Shown in pieces: positions 19,349-28,567 of a stretch of DNA of 64,000 nt. Below the pieces are notes generated by a model that did not search any database, was not told the origin of the DNA, and worked only from the letters and a program-made list of their open reading frames with translations. How positions within the stretch are numbered: position 1 is the stretch's first letter; each line of letters opens with the position of its first letter. The stretch is from Rhodoblastus sp963703385 (GTDB lineage: Bacteria > Pseudomonadota > Alphaproteobacteria > Rhizobiales > Beijerinckiaceae): the NCBI GenBank assembly GCA_963703385.1, contig OY969816.1, positions 868,001 to 932,000 of the forward strand, read 5' to 3'. Both the position numbers and the translations under genes were made by a program.

Positions 19349-19857
19349 TTTAACCTCCCTGAAACAGCCTGCTTGGCGTCGACGTCATCACTTGGGCGCT
19401 CTTACGATCCTGAGCGATAACGCTTTGGCTTAACACAAAAAATTAGTTTGATATTTTTTTAAAAGACCGAGTCGCATAGGGCGCAACTTAACAAATATTT
19501 CATAAGGCTAGTTCGTTAAGTGATATGATAATATTGTTGCGTGCTAAACGCTGACTGTTATTTGGTTATGCTTGCATCTGTGCCACCTTTCGCCATCTTC
19601 GGCGCGGCCAGACATTCGATCAATTCACTGTGATAGGCGCAGGGCGCTTTGATGAACGGCGCGCCGATCGGGCGCTATCCCGGCATTTTGTGGCCCGATT
19701 TAATTGACGTTTGAGTTAATCGACAGTTGGAATCGGTGAACGCTCGGGCGCGAAGCCGTCCTTCCCGGCGGCGCTCTCGGCCTTCCGCAATCCGCCGATT
19801 TTTGCCTTTTGCCGGCGGGAGCCAAATGTCGGATTTCGACCGCCGGGGTCGTCGCGT
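19349..19857. other. 509-bp AT-rich intergenic region, no gene seen
   Basis: It lies between the starts of the Cache gene and the end of the quinone oxidoreductase gene. The stretch around 19430-19570 is conspicuously AT-rich (long T and A runs, GATATGATAATATTG) and probably holds the Cache gene promoter. No ORF with plausible composition is visible. Confidence 0.5.
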
Positions 19858-20865
19858 TCACTTCCGCGCGACCAAAACGATCTTGCCGAGATGGGCCGAG
19901 GATTCCATCAGCGCATGGGCGGCGCGCGCTTCTGCGAGCGGGAAGGTCGCGTGGACAATCGGCTTCACCGCGCCGGCTTCGAGCAAGGGCCAGACCTTTT
20001 CCCTCAGCGCCTGGGCGATTGCCGCCTTCACCGCCAGCGGCCGCGCGCGCAGGGTCGAGCCGGTGATCGTCAGGCGTTTGAGCATCACGCTCATGAAGTC
20101 GAATTCCTTGACCTTGGCGCCCTGGAGAAAGGCGATCTGGACGAGGCGCCCATCGGGCGCCAGCGCCGAAAGGTTCTTTTGCAGATAAGGCCCGCCGACC
20201 ATGTCGAGAATGACGTCGACGCCCTTGTTGCCGGTGAGGGCCTTCACTTCCGCCACAAAATCCTGCTCGCGGTAATTGATCGCGGCGTCAGCGCCGAGGC
20301 TTTTGCAGAATTCAATTTTTGACGCCGATCCGGCGGTGGCGAAAACCTTCGCGCCAAAATGTTTGGCGAGCTGGATCGCGGTCGAGCCGATGCCGCTCGA
20401 CCCGCCATGGACAAGGAACGTCTCGCCCGGCTTCAACGCGCCTCGCGTGAAGACGTTGGCGTAAACGGTGAAAAAAGTTTCGGGGATTCCCGCCGCCTCG
20501 GCCAGGGTCAAGGGTTTTGGCCTGGGCAGGCAGAGCGGCGCGTCGGCGAGGCAATATTCGGCATAGCCGCCCGAGCCGACCAGGGCGCAAATCTCGTCGC
20601 CAACCTGCAAGCCTTCGGCGCCCTCGCCGAACGCGACGATCTTCCCCGCGATTTCCAGTCCGGGAACTTCGCTCTCGCCGGGCGGCGGCGGGTAAAACCC
20701 CATGCGCTGGATGCAATCGGGCCGGTTGATCCCGGCGGCCGCGACCTCGACCAGGACTTTACCGGGCCTTAGCGCGGGAACCGGCGCCTCGCGCAGCTTG
20801 ATGACCTCGGGGCCACCGAAACCGTCGAAGAAAATTTCGCGCATGGTCGCGGGCAAAACGGACAT
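19858..20865 (-). CDS. NAD(P)H:quinone oxidoreductase, PIG3/zeta-crystallin type
   Basis: 335 residues, medium-chain dehydrogenase/reductase superfamily without the structural and catalytic zinc ligands. The N-terminal GroES-like part carries VEVAAAGINRPDCIQRMGFY. The Rossmann motif is FLVHGGSSGIGSTAIQLAK. The family reduces quinones or other electrophiles with NADPH in the cytoplasm. Start ATG 20865, or 20844 (MREIFF). It lies 13 bp after the TSUP gene on the same strand, suggesting one transcript. Confidence 0.85.
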   Translation of the reverse strand: MSVLPATMREIFFDGFGGPEVIKLREAPVPALRPGKVLVEVAAAGINRPDCIQRMGFYPPPPGESEVPGLEIAGKIVAFGEGAEGLQVGDEICALVGSGGYAEYCLADAPLCLPRPKPLTLAEAAGIPETFFTVYANVFTRGALKPGETFLVHGGSSGIGSTAIQLAKHFGAKVFATAGSASKIEFCKSLGADAAINYREQDFVAEVKALTGNKGVDVILDMVGGPYLQKNLSALAPDGRLVQIAFLQGAKVKEFDFMSVMLKRLTITGSTLRARPLAVKAAIAQALREKVWPLLEAGAVKPIVHATFPLAEARAAHALMESSAHLGKIVLVARK

Positions 20866-20878
20866 TGGCGGCTCCTGG

Positions 20879-21628
20879 TCAAAAAGCCTTGAGATAGAAA
20901 TGCAGGCTTAGCACGAGGCCGATGAAAATCACGAACAGCCGCACATAGAGCGGCGGAATGCGCGATCCGGCGTGCGCTCCGGCGAAGCCGCCCGCGATCG
21001 AGCCGGCGGAGAGGATGATTCCCTCCAGCCAGTGGATGCGGCCCGAAAACAGGAAAACCGCGGTCGCGGTGAGGTTCATCAGCGTCGCCAGCAGCATTTT
21101 CAGGCTGTTCATCAGCACGATGTCCTTGAGCCCGTAAAGCGTCAGCGCCGCCAGCATCAATATACCGATGCCGCCGCCGAAATAGCCGCCGTAAATGGCG
21201 ACGAAACACTGGGCGACCAGCACGCCGGTCGCGCCCAGAACCTGCTTTTCGGACCGTTTCGGCATGACCATGCCGGCGGCGAAGACCAGCGTCGCGCCGA
21301 GCAGCAGGAAGGGGATCAGGCGCTCGAACAGCTGCTCGGAGGTCGAAAGCAGCAGGATGGCGCCGAAAAAGCCGCCGATCAGCGAAATGATCGCGAGAAC
21401 CTGGCCGTTGACGCGCGGGTCCTCCAGCGATCTCGCCAGGCTCTGGCGATAGGCATAGGTCGTCGCCACCTGCGCCGGGAACAGGGCGAGCGTCGAGGTG
21501 GCGTTGGCGTCGATCGCCGGCAGCCCGGCGCCGATCAGCGCGGGAAAAGTGAGAAAGGAGCCGCCGCCGGCGAGAGCGTTGATGAATCCCGCGCCAAAGC
21601 CGGCGAGGATGACGAGAAGAAAATGCAT
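20879..21628 (-). CDS. TSUP family (TauE/SafE-like) membrane transporter
   Basis: 249 residues with about eight hydrophobic segments. The duplicated family signature is visible as ALAGGGSFLTFPALIGAGLP near the N-terminus and YGGYFGGGIGILMLAALTL in the second half. TSUP proteins export or import sulfite, sulfoacetate and similar organosulfur anions. The ATG at 21628 (MHFLLVILAGFG) starts the first membrane segment; the open frame continues upstream with an unlikely Pro/Arg-rich extension. It is divergent from the ABC importer operon. Confidence 0.82.
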   Translation of the reverse strand: MHFLLVILAGFGAGFINALAGGGSFLTFPALIGAGLPAIDANATSTLALFPAQVATTYAYRQSLARSLEDPRVNGQVLAIISLIGGFFGAILLLSTSEQLFERLIPFLLLGATLVFAAGMVMPKRSEKQVLGATGVLVAQCFVAIYGGYFGGGIGILMLAALTLYGLKDIVLMNSLKMLLATLMNLTATAVFLFSGRIHWLEGIILSAGSIAGGFAGAHAGSRIPPLYVRLFVIFIGLVLSLHFYLKAF

Positions 21629-21809
21629 GAGCGAGCTGTTCGGCGCCGGGAGCAAGGAGGGCGCACAAGAGGGGATTTCGCCGGGAGCGTCAATCGGCGG
21701 AAAGGCAAACGCGACGTTGATACAAGGCAAATTGCGTTCGCCCCGCGGTCTTGACCCGTGCGGCGCGATCGCCTCTCCTGCCAGGGTCGATTTGCGCGGA
21801 GACGCCCCC

Positions 21810-22820
21810 TTGATCCGTGGCCTGGCAAAAGTTTTCTCGTCCTTGTTCGCCTGCGCGGCCTTCGCCGCGCCGGCGTTTGCGCTGGACAAAGTGGTTTTGG
21901 CCTCGAACTGGCTGGCCGAGGCCGAGCATGGCGGTTTCTATCAGGCGGTCGTGGATGGGACTTACGCCAAATATGGGCTCGACGTGTCCATCGTTCCCGG
22001 CGGGCCGGAGAAGAACAACCGGCTGCTGCTCGCCGCCGGACGCGCCGATTTCTACATGGGCGACAATCTGATCGGCGAGTTTTCGGCTCTGGCCGAACAT
22101 ATCCCCATCGTCACCGTCGCCGCGATTTTCCAGAAAGACCCTTTGGTCTTCATGTCCCATCCGGGCGCGGGTTTTGAGCGTTTCGCGGATCTGCCCAAGG
22201 CGGACAAGGCTTTCGTCGGGCTGGCGACGCTCACCACCGTCTGGCCGTGGATGGAGAAGAAATGGGGTTTTTCCGGCGTAAAAGTGGCGACCTATGATTT
22301 CAATTCCGCGCCCTTCATCGCCGACAAAAATTCGATCGAACAGGGTTATCTGACCTCGGAGCCCTTTTCCATCGCGCGTTCGGGCGGTTTTCAGCCCAAT
22401 GTCTTCCTGCTTGCCGATCATGGCTACGAGACCTACGCCACCACCATCGAGACCCGCCGCGACCTGCTGGAAAAAAATCCCGATCTTGTCCGGCGCTTCG
22501 TCGAGGCTTCGATCCTCGGCTGGGTCCATTATCTTGAGGGCGACAACAAGGCCGCCAACGCTTTGATCAAACGGGAGAATCCCGACATGGACGACGCCCA
22601 GATCGCCTTTTCCGTTCAACAGATGAAAGCGCATGGCATTGTCGAATGGGGCGATGCGCTGAAATCAGGGGTCGGCGCCATGGATCGCGCCCGGATCGCG
22701 CGCTTCTATCGCGACATGGCGGGGGCGGGCGCCGCGCCCGAAGGGCTCGATCTGACCAAAGGCTTCGATTATTCCTTCGTCAACCAGGGTTTTGGTTTGC
22801 ACGAGGCGGGCCGCAAGTGA
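21810..22820 (+). CDS. ABC importer substrate-binding protein, NMT1/THI5 (ThiY/SsuA) type
   Basis: 336 residues with an N-terminal signal peptide (VFSSLFACAAFAAPAFA). The NMT1-like start of the mature protein is VVLASNWLAEAEHGGFYQAV followed by YGLDVSIVPGGP. The family binds pyrimidine thiamin precursors, sulfonates, nitrate or taurine. The TTG at 21810 is chosen for its position directly before the signal peptide and GGAG eight bases upstream. No TPP-riboswitch signature is seen upstream, which weakens a thiamin assignment. Its stop codon overlaps the GTG start of the ATPase gene. Confidence 0.8.
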   Translation: MIRGLAKVFSSLFACAAFAAPAFALDKVVLASNWLAEAEHGGFYQAVVDGTYAKYGLDVSIVPGGPEKNNRLLLAAGRADFYMGDNLIGEFSALAEHIPIVTVAAIFQKDPLVFMSHPGAGFERFADLPKADKAFVGLATLTTVWPWMEKKWGFSGVKVATYDFNSAPFIADKNSIEQGYLTSEPFSIARSGGFQPNVFLLADHGYETYATTIETRRDLLEKNPDLVRRFVEASILGWVHYLEGDNKAANALIKRENPDMDDAQIAFSVQQMKAHGIVEWGDALKSGVGAMDRARIARFYRDMAGAGAAPEGLDLTKGFDYSFVNQGFGLHEAGRK

Positions 22821-23575
22821 GCGCGCCGCTGGCGACATTGCGCGATCTGCGGCTGGCCTTTCCGGGGCGCGCCGTCCCGGCGCTCGAAGACGTGCGGCTT
22901 GATCTTCTCGTTGGCGAAACGCTTTGCGTGCTCGGTCCCTCGGGCTGCGGCAAGTCCACTTTGCTGCGGCTGATCGCCGGACTTGAAAAGCCGGATCATG
23001 GCGACATTCTCTGGCGCGACGGAGCGGCGCCGAAAATCGGCTTCGTGTTCCAGGAACCCAATCTGATGCCCTGGGCCGATCTCTTCGACAATGTTTCTCT
23101 GCCGCTGCGGCTTGCGGGATTAAGCCGGCGCGAGGCTGCGCCGAAGGTCGGGGACATTTTGGCGCGGGTGGGTCTCGCCGATCGCCTGCGGGCCCTGCCG
23201 CGCGAATTGTCCGGCGGCATGAAGATGCGCGCCTCGATCGCGCGCGCCCTGGTGGACGAACCGGAACTTCTGCTGCTCGACGAGCCTTTCGCCGCGCTCG
23301 ACGAGATCACGCGCTGGCAGCTCAACGACGCGCTGCTCGACCTGCGCCGGCGCACCGACGCCACCGTGGTTTTCGTCACCCATTCGGTTTACGAAAGCGC
23401 TTATCTCGCCGACCGCGTGGCGATCATGCGGGCGCGGCCGGGCCGGATCGATTCGGAGTTGAAGCTCGAACGCGGGCTCGAGCGCGGGCCGTCTCTGCGC
23501 CGCAGCGGCCTTTTCGCCGAGGATTGCGCGCGCATCGCGGAAGGGCTGCAACAGGCGATGGGGCGGGCGGCATGA
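22817..23575 (+). CDS. ABC importer ATPase (SsuB/ThiZ type)
   Basis: 252 residues. Walker A is GPSGCGKSTLL, the signature is LSGGMKMRASIARAL, Walker B is LLLLDEPFAALDE, and the switch histidine is in FVTHSVYESAYLADR. The GTG start overlaps the stop codon of the binding protein by four bases. It powers the permease encoded next, with translational coupling throughout. Confidence 0.9.
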   Translation: MSAPLATLRDLRLAFPGRAVPALEDVRLDLLVGETLCVLGPSGCGKSTLLRLIAGLEKPDHGDILWRDGAAPKIGFVFQEPNLMPWADLFDNVSLPLRLAGLSRREAAPKVGDILARVGLADRLRALPRELSGGMKMRASIARALVDEPELLLLDEPFAALDEITRWQLNDALLDLRRRTDATVVFVTHSVYESAYLADRVAIMRARPGRIDSELKLERGLERGPSLRRSGLFAEDCARIAEGLQQAMGRAA

Positions 23576-24330
23576 CCCGCATTCTGCCCCTGGTCGCGCT
23601 GGCGGGCTTGATGCTTCTTTGGGAGGCGTCGGTGCGGATTTTCGCTTTTTCCCCGGCGCAATTGCCGGCGCCGAGCGCGATCGCCGCGACCTTTTTCGCC
23701 AATGGCCCGCAATTGCTGGCGGCGACCGCGACCACCTTGACCGAGGCCCTGGAGGCTTTGGCCCTGGCGGCTTTCGGCGGGGTGGCGCTCGCCTTGCTGT
23801 TCGCCTGGTCGCCCTGGCTGGAAAAGACCTTTTTGCCGCTCGCCATCGCGTTGCAGGTGACGCCGCTGATCGCCGTCGCGCCGCTGCTGCTGATTTATTT
23901 GTCCCCGCCGGCGGCCGTGCTCGCCTGCGCCTTCCTGGTCGCCTTCTTCCCCATCCTGTCCAACGCCTCGGCAGGTCTCGGGGCGACCGACCGGGGGTTG
24001 ATCGAGCTGTTCCGCCTCAAGGGCGCGTCGCGGACGAAAATCATCTTCTGGCTCCGGCTGCCTTCAGCGTTGCCGCAGATTTTCACCGGCCTGCGCATCG
24101 GCGGGGTTCTGGCGCTGATCGGCGCCGTGGCGGCGGAGCTTGCGGCCGGCGCTTCGGGACAGGGCGAGGGGCTCGCCTTCCGCATCGTCGAGGCGGGTTA
24201 TCGGCTCAAAATTCCGATGATGTACGCCGCCGTGGCGCTGTTGTGCCTGTGTGGCGTGGCGCTTTACGGCGCGCTTTCGGCGCTTGACGCAATCCTATTA
24301 CGACGATGGCGCGATGCGCCAAAAATTTAG
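23572..24330 (+). CDS. ABC importer permease (SsuC/ThiX type)
   Basis: 252 residues with about six membrane segments. The EAA loop that docks the ATPase reads FRLKGASRTKIIFWLRLPSA. The ATG overlaps the ATPase stop codon as ATGA. The three proteins form one binding-protein-dependent importer; the substrate is not identifiable, although the divergent TSUP gene hints at an organosulfur anion (inference). Confidence 0.88.
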   Translation: MTRILPLVALAGLMLLWEASVRIFAFSPAQLPAPSAIAATFFANGPQLLAATATTLTEALEALALAAFGGVALALLFAWSPWLEKTFLPLAIALQVTPLIAVAPLLLIYLSPPAAVLACAFLVAFFPILSNASAGLGATDRGLIELFRLKGASRTKIIFWLRLPSALPQIFTGLRIGGVLALIGAVAAELAAGASGQGEGLAFRIVEAGYRLKIPMMYAAVALLCLCGVALYGALSALDAILLRRWRDAPKI

Positions 24331-24899
24331 GCGGCCCAAGGCCTTGGCGGGAGAGGCGGCGGCGAACTGGGGCTTTGTGACGCGAACATTTTAGCTGTGC
24401 TGTTTCGGTCACTGTCAAATAAAATTCTCGTGAACCGCAATTTCGCCGTTTTTTTCGCCTTTTTTCGACGGGCTCAAGCGGCAGCGCTCCTGCGTGAGTC
24501 GATTCTCATGCAGGCTGCGTTGGGGCGTATTCGCGCATCGGGAGAGGCGCGAAGGCGTCAAGTCATTGTTATAAAAAGAAGTCGCTTCGAAAAGCGGGTG
24601 CGCTTTCGGAAGCTGGCGGTTCGTTGTGCGACTTCGGTCCCCCGAAAACGCAACGCCGCGGACAGACAAGGACGGGCCAGAAACATGCAGATTTCTCTTG
24701 GGGTTTCTCTTGGGGCGGTTAAGGGGAAATTAGGGATAATTTGCTTCAATTTTAGCATGTTCGGCATCCTTGCTTCTCGAGCGGGCGGTTCCGGCGCCTT
24801 GGCGCCGTCGATTCGCCGTCTCTCGCCCCTGGGGTTTTTTGTCGCTTCGGCCGAACCGCGCCTCGGCGCGTCCAGTGTTCAGTTGGTGGGGTTCGGCGT
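24331..24899. other. 569-bp intergenic region, no gene seen
   Basis: No ORF with convincing composition is found on either strand; the open frames here contain many Arg/Lys codons typical of chance frames in GC-rich DNA. No T-run terminator of the ABC operon is obvious. The last ~100 bp presumably hold the promoter of the DUF2778 gene. Confidence 0.4.
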
Positions 24900-26174
24900 A
24901 TGAGCGATTGGATCTATGACAACGGCGATCTGGCCCTGGACGATCGCCCCAGCCTTCCGCGCAAGGTCTTCATTCGGGCCATCCCGACTTTGGCGGCCTT
25001 CTCCTTCAGCGCCGCCGTGGCCTTGCGGCTGGCGGGCGGCCTGGTGAGCCAGGCGAACGCGCCGCAGCCGGAGTTCGCGCGCGAGACCGCCAAGCCGGCG
25101 GTCGCGCTTCCCCGTGTCGATCTGGCCTCGGGCCAGGCGAAACCCGACCTCGAAAAGCCGCGCAATCCCTTTGGCGGCCTGTTCGATCCCAATGGCGAGA
25201 CCCAGGGCATGCCGGCGATGCAGGCCGCCCGGACCGATCCGATCGGCCCGTCGTTCTCGCCGTTTCAGCCCCAGCCCTTGTTCGCCGAGATCGAGACGCC
25301 CGACTCCGGTTCGCAATTCGCCGAGGACGAGGCCAGCGAGCCGGCCGCGCGCTCCGACGCCGCGAAATCCGATTTGGCCGAGGATGTCGATCATGCCCCG
25401 TTGAAGCCCACGCTGCCGCCGGTCGAAACCGCCGAAGCCGACCAGCCCCTGCTGGCGCAACCGGCCGCGGAGGCCGCAACCGCCGCGCCGCTGCCGCCGG
25501 CGCGTCCTGCCCAACTCGCCACGCTGACCCGCGACATCGAAGAACAAGCGTCGCGCGAAGCGCCCGCGCCGCGGAAAAACTCCGCCGGACCGACCCGCGC
25601 CGCCGCCGCCACCGCGCGCGAACGCGCCCAGGCCGCGACCCTGGCCCGCAACGATCCGCGCAGCTTCTTCGACAAGGTTTTTAACAACAACGATCAGCAG
25701 CCGAAGGGTCCGCAACTCGCCTACGCGCCGTCCGACGGCGGCGGCGGCCTGTTCGGCCTGAGCCACGGCTTTTCGCCCTCGCCCGCGCCGTTCGAGGCGC
25801 GTGGCGGCACGGCGGTTTATGACATTTCGGCCCATACCGTCTTTCTGCCCAGCGGCGCGCGGCTCGAAGCCCATTCCGGCCTCGGCCCCTATATCGACGA
25901 TCCGGGCCATGTCCATGTGCGGATGCGCGGCTCGACGCCGCCGGCGACCTACCGCCTGAGCCTGCGCGAGAGCCTGTTCCATGGCGTTCAGGCCCTTCGC
26001 CTGACCCCGGTCAGCGGCACGACCTATGGCCGCGGCGGACTGCTCGCCCATACCTTCATGCTTGGCCAGCGCGGCGATTCCAACGGCTGCGTGTCGTTCC
26101 GCAATTACCGCGCCTTCCTGGAAGCCTACCGGCGCGGCGAGATCCGCGAGCTGAGAGTGGTGGCGACCCGCTGA
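24900..26174 (+). CDS. DUF2778 (Tlde1-like) envelope protein
   Basis: 424 residues. A short cytoplasmic start is followed by one membrane segment (about residues 27-48), then a long Pro/Ala/Glu-rich linker (about 50-290). The C-terminal DUF2778 domain starts at GGTAVYDISAHTVFLPSGAR and contains EAHSGLGPYIDDPGHV, SLFHGVQALRL and GDSNGCVSFRNY. The domain has an L,D-transpeptidase-like fold; Cys in SNGCVSF and the upstream His are the likely catalytic pair. Salmonella Tlde1 with this domain is a peptidoglycan-targeting type VI effector. Here the membrane anchor and chromosomal context suggest a housekeeping cell-wall role (inference). Confidence 0.8.
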   Translation: MSDWIYDNGDLALDDRPSLPRKVFIRAIPTLAAFSFSAAVALRLAGGLVSQANAPQPEFARETAKPAVALPRVDLASGQAKPDLEKPRNPFGGLFDPNGETQGMPAMQAARTDPIGPSFSPFQPQPLFAEIETPDSGSQFAEDEASEPAARSDAAKSDLAEDVDHAPLKPTLPPVETAEADQPLLAQPAAEAATAAPLPPARPAQLATLTRDIEEQASREAPAPRKNSAGPTRAAAATARERAQAATLARNDPRSFFDKVFNNNDQQPKGPQLAYAPSDGGGGLFGLSHGFSPSPAPFEARGGTAVYDISAHTVFLPSGARLEAHSGLGPYIDDPGHVHVRMRGSTPPATYRLSLRESLFHGVQALRLTPVSGTTYGRGGLLAHTFMLGQRGDSNGCVSFRNYRAFLEAYRRGEIRELRVVATR

Positions 26175-26201
26175 CGCGCTGACAGCCGTCGGTCGTTTCC
26201 A

Positions 26202-26584
26202 GCCCTAAAAAGACCTCTTCCGCCCGCGCCGATTTTCGGCGCGGGCCTTTGGGCATTTTTAGAGCGGCCATGTCCGCGACGACGAGATCGAGCGAGGGGC
26301 TGGACCCGCGCCGGCGCGGACGGAAGCCGGACGGAAACAAGGATTGTCGATAAGCTCCGTCAGCTCAAAAGGCCTCTTGCCTTGACCGGAGCCGCTTCGT
26401 AGCGTCCGGTCGGCTTTTGGCCCGCTTTTCTGGATTTCGAGGCCACGAATTGGGAGAATGATTTGATGACGAACGGATTCGGGCGACGTCACGCCGTTTC
26501 AGGAAACGAGCTTCATGTTTGCGCGGCGCATTGCGGGTCAGGATTGGCGCCCGAATTGGGGATTTCGTATCATGTCACCGTAAC
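26202..26584 (+). repeat. sdhE-junction repeat copy A (sdhE 5' remnant plus module left end)
   Basis: This copy holds the leader hairpin, a remnant of the first 16 codons of sdhE (ATG at 26270, reading MSATTRSSEGLDPRRR, then a stop after 11 more codons) and the 268-bp conserved left end of a module (26317-26584), which finishes in TTCGTATCATGTCACCGTAA. Near-identical blocks are at 27960-28346 and 35070-35448. It lacks the right-end sequence that precedes the other copies, as expected for the outer boundary of the array. Confidence 0.85.
26222..26260 (+). terminator. Terminator of the DUF2778 gene / first copy of the sdhE leader hairpin
   Basis: GCCCGCGCCGA and TCGGCGCGGGC form an 11-bp stem around TTT, followed by CTTTGGGCATTTTT. 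A closely related hairpin with a longer A-rich loop occurs at about 27980, 35084 and 36290, each time just before a copy of the sdhE start. Confidence 0.8.
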
Positions 26585-26714
26585 CCCACACGTCTCGACG
26601 CGCGCCTATGACCGATAAAAATCCCACGCAAGACCCCACTAAGCCGCAAGAGCGGTGCATAATGGCGGCTAAGAGAACACAAGCGGCTCGAAGCAGCCAT
26701 CTGACCGGGATTCT

Positions 26715-27653
26715 TCATGGCGTGTGCTTTCGGGGCAGGAGCTTGACATAATGCCAAGCCCTGCTGATCAAATCCCATGCGCCAAATCGGTTTCGGTCAC
26801 GGGTGGGAGGCCGCTTTTCAGCGATGAACTGAATTTGCCGTGTGTAATAGCCCATTTCCTTCGACCAGAACGCAATTGCATATGCGTCAGAAAATCCTGC
26901 GTCCAATAAATTATTCAGCATTTCCCAGCCGAAGTGTTGATAGCATAAGATGCCCCCCTTGTTGAGCGGATCGCCATGGTATTCGGGAGGATGCAGGTGT
27001 TTGATTGAGCCATCTTTCGCTACGACGGCCCTAATAATGTTTCTTTTAGATTTTTCGACAAACGGAACACTGATCAACATGCGTCCATTATTGCAAAGGA
27101 CTCTGAAGCACTCTGAAAACGCTGCTTTGAAATTGGGGATGTGTTCGAAAACATCAAAGCTCATGATGATATCAAGCGACGAATCGTCAAAGGTTAAACT
27201 CGTTGCATCCTCATTGCGGATGCCGCGCTCATTTACGGAGCCCTTTCGTATTGTGTCGCCAAGATACTCGCTTCCAATGACGTTGGAAAAGTTATCATGG
27301 TAATATTGATACATAGGTGTAGTCTGTTCCATCAAATAAATTCGCGAATCGTCGTAGATATCCAGATACATGTCAGCGACATGGATGGAGGCCCTCATGC
27401 GATTGTTGAAACCAGTCTTCGGACAACCGACCCGTTCGCGCCAGTTCACTGCCGGAAAACCCGGGCCCCACTGAAAATCACATTCAAAATCAACACATTC
27501 TCCCGCCGTATAAGAAAATCCCTTTACGACAAAACTTTCTTCACTCCTCGGCGTTGCACTCTCAATCTCCTTGAGATGCTTCGAATATGAGTTGCGCGTA
27601 GAGCGCTCAAATTGAGTGAACTCCGAGAAGCTTCTTAAATGATAAACTCTCAC
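26715..27653 (-). CDS. SAM-dependent methyltransferase (type 11-like), module 1 cargo
   Basis: 312 residues from a GTG start with GAGGTGG about six bases upstream. The C-terminal part carries methyltransferase type-11 features: DATSLTFDDSSLDIIMSFDV and FEHIPNFKAAFSECFRVLC, then GRMLISVPF. The classical glycine-rich motif I is not obvious, as in several surface-glycan methyltransferases. The gene is markedly AT-richer than the core genes, which points to recent transfer. It fills module 1 of the sdhE array together with flanking non-coding DNA. Substrate unknown. Confidence 0.65.
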   Translation of the reverse strand: MRVYHLRSFSEFTQFERSTRNSYSKHLKEIESATPRSEESFVVKGFSYTAGECVDFECDFQWGPGFPAVNWRERVGCPKTGFNNRMRASIHVADMYLDIYDDSRIYLMEQTTPMYQYYHDNFSNVIGSEYLGDTIRKGSVNERGIRNEDATSLTFDDSSLDIIMSFDVFEHIPNFKAAFSECFRVLCNNGRMLISVPFVEKSKRNIIRAVVAKDGSIKHLHPPEYHGDPLNKGGILCYQHFGWEMLNNLLDAGFSDAYAIAFWSKEMGYYTRQIQFIAEKRPPTRDRNRFGAWDLISRAWHYVKLLPRKHTP

Positions 27654-27774
27654 CAGACCACCTCATGCGGCTTCCGCAAAATTCACGACGCCTCGCGGCG
27701 TCAACAGGAATAGCAGCATATTCATTGGTGTTATCACAGGCCAAGCGTGGATTCCAGCGTGAAGCGCAACGGAA

Positions 27775-28346
27775 TTACGGTGACATGATACGAATTGCAT
27801 AAATAGGTTAGCATGGAATGTGCAACCATCGGTCAGGCAATGTCCGATATTATTATTCCAATCGAGAGCAAAAAAGAACACCTTCAAACCCGTCAAGCAG
27901 CTCTTCCGACGGCCGCTCTCTCCACCTCGTTCGAAACGCAGGCTGACACAGGCGCCCTCCCGCCCTATAAGACCTCCGACGCTCGCGCCGAAAAAAAACG
28001 GCGCGGGCCTTTCGGCATTTTTGGAGCGGCCATGTCCGGGACGACGAGATCGAGCGAGGGGCTGGACCCGCGCCGGCGCGGACGAAAGCTGGCCGGAAAC
28101 AAGGATTGTCGATAAGCTCCGTCAGCTCAAAAGGCCTCTTGCCTTGACCGGAGCCGCTTCGTAGCGTCCGGCCGCCTTTTGGTCCGCTTTTCTAGATTTC
28201 GAGGCCACGGATTTGGAGAATGATTTGATGACGAACGGATTCGGGCGACGTCACGCCGTTTCAGGAAACGAGCTTCATGTTTGCGCGGCGCATTGCGGGG
28301 CAGGATTGGCGCCCGAATTGGGGATTTCGTATCATGTCACCGTAAC
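27775..28346 (+). repeat. sdhE-junction repeat copy B (module right end, sdhE 5' remnant, next left end)
   Basis: This is the most complete copy. The right end begins with TTACGGTGACATGATACGAA (27775) and runs about 185 bp to the leader hairpin. An sdhE remnant follows (ATG 28032, MSGTTRSSEGLDPRRR, then divergence after CCGGCG at 28078). The 268-bp left end of the next module (28079-28346) ends in TTCGTATCATGTCACCGTAA. The two outer 20-mers are inverted repeats of each other. The block could also be read as a ~570-bp MITE. Confidence 0.85.
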
Positions 28347-28408
28347 TCACCGTAACTCCCGTAACTCAAATGTGTGCGTGGGCGGAGGGGGATCGGGAGC
28401 TTGCAGAA

Positions 28409-28457
28409 ATGACCGCTATTGATGACATTGATGCAGCGTTCCGCGCGGTCGAAAAGC
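28409..28457 (+). pseudogene. 5' fragment of a DUF6714-like gene (module 2 cargo), split by the IS1595 transposon
   Basis: The ATG at 28409 follows GGGAGC and opens MTAIDDIDAAFRAVEK. The frame stops at the transposon edge. Removing 28458-34567 (transposon plus one target copy) joins it in frame to 34568-34968, giving a 149-residue protein. The 3' part is described separately. Confidence 0.8.
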
Positions 28458-28485
28458 GGCAACTATATACTTGACAACGGAAACG
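28450..28485 (+). repeat. Left end of the IS1595-family transposon: target duplication plus terminal inverted repeat
   Basis: The 8-bp direct repeat CGAAAAGC (28450-28457) is followed by the terminal repeat beginning GGCAACTATATACTTGACAA (28458). The same end in inverted orientation is at 34531-34559, with the second CGAAAAGC at 34560-34567. Each end carries an inward-facing TTGACA. Confidence 0.9.
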
Positions 28486-28567
28486 CCTTTTAACGATCGC
28501 CCCGGCTGAGGCTTGACCAGCCCGAGAAGTTGCCCCAGTTTCGTTATATTTTCGACGGGGGCAAAAA

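Noticed and set aside
21629..21809. Possible TPP riboswitch before the NMT1-type binding protein
   Set aside because: The conserved CUGAGA and ACC-CUGA-GAU elements are not present in this stretch.
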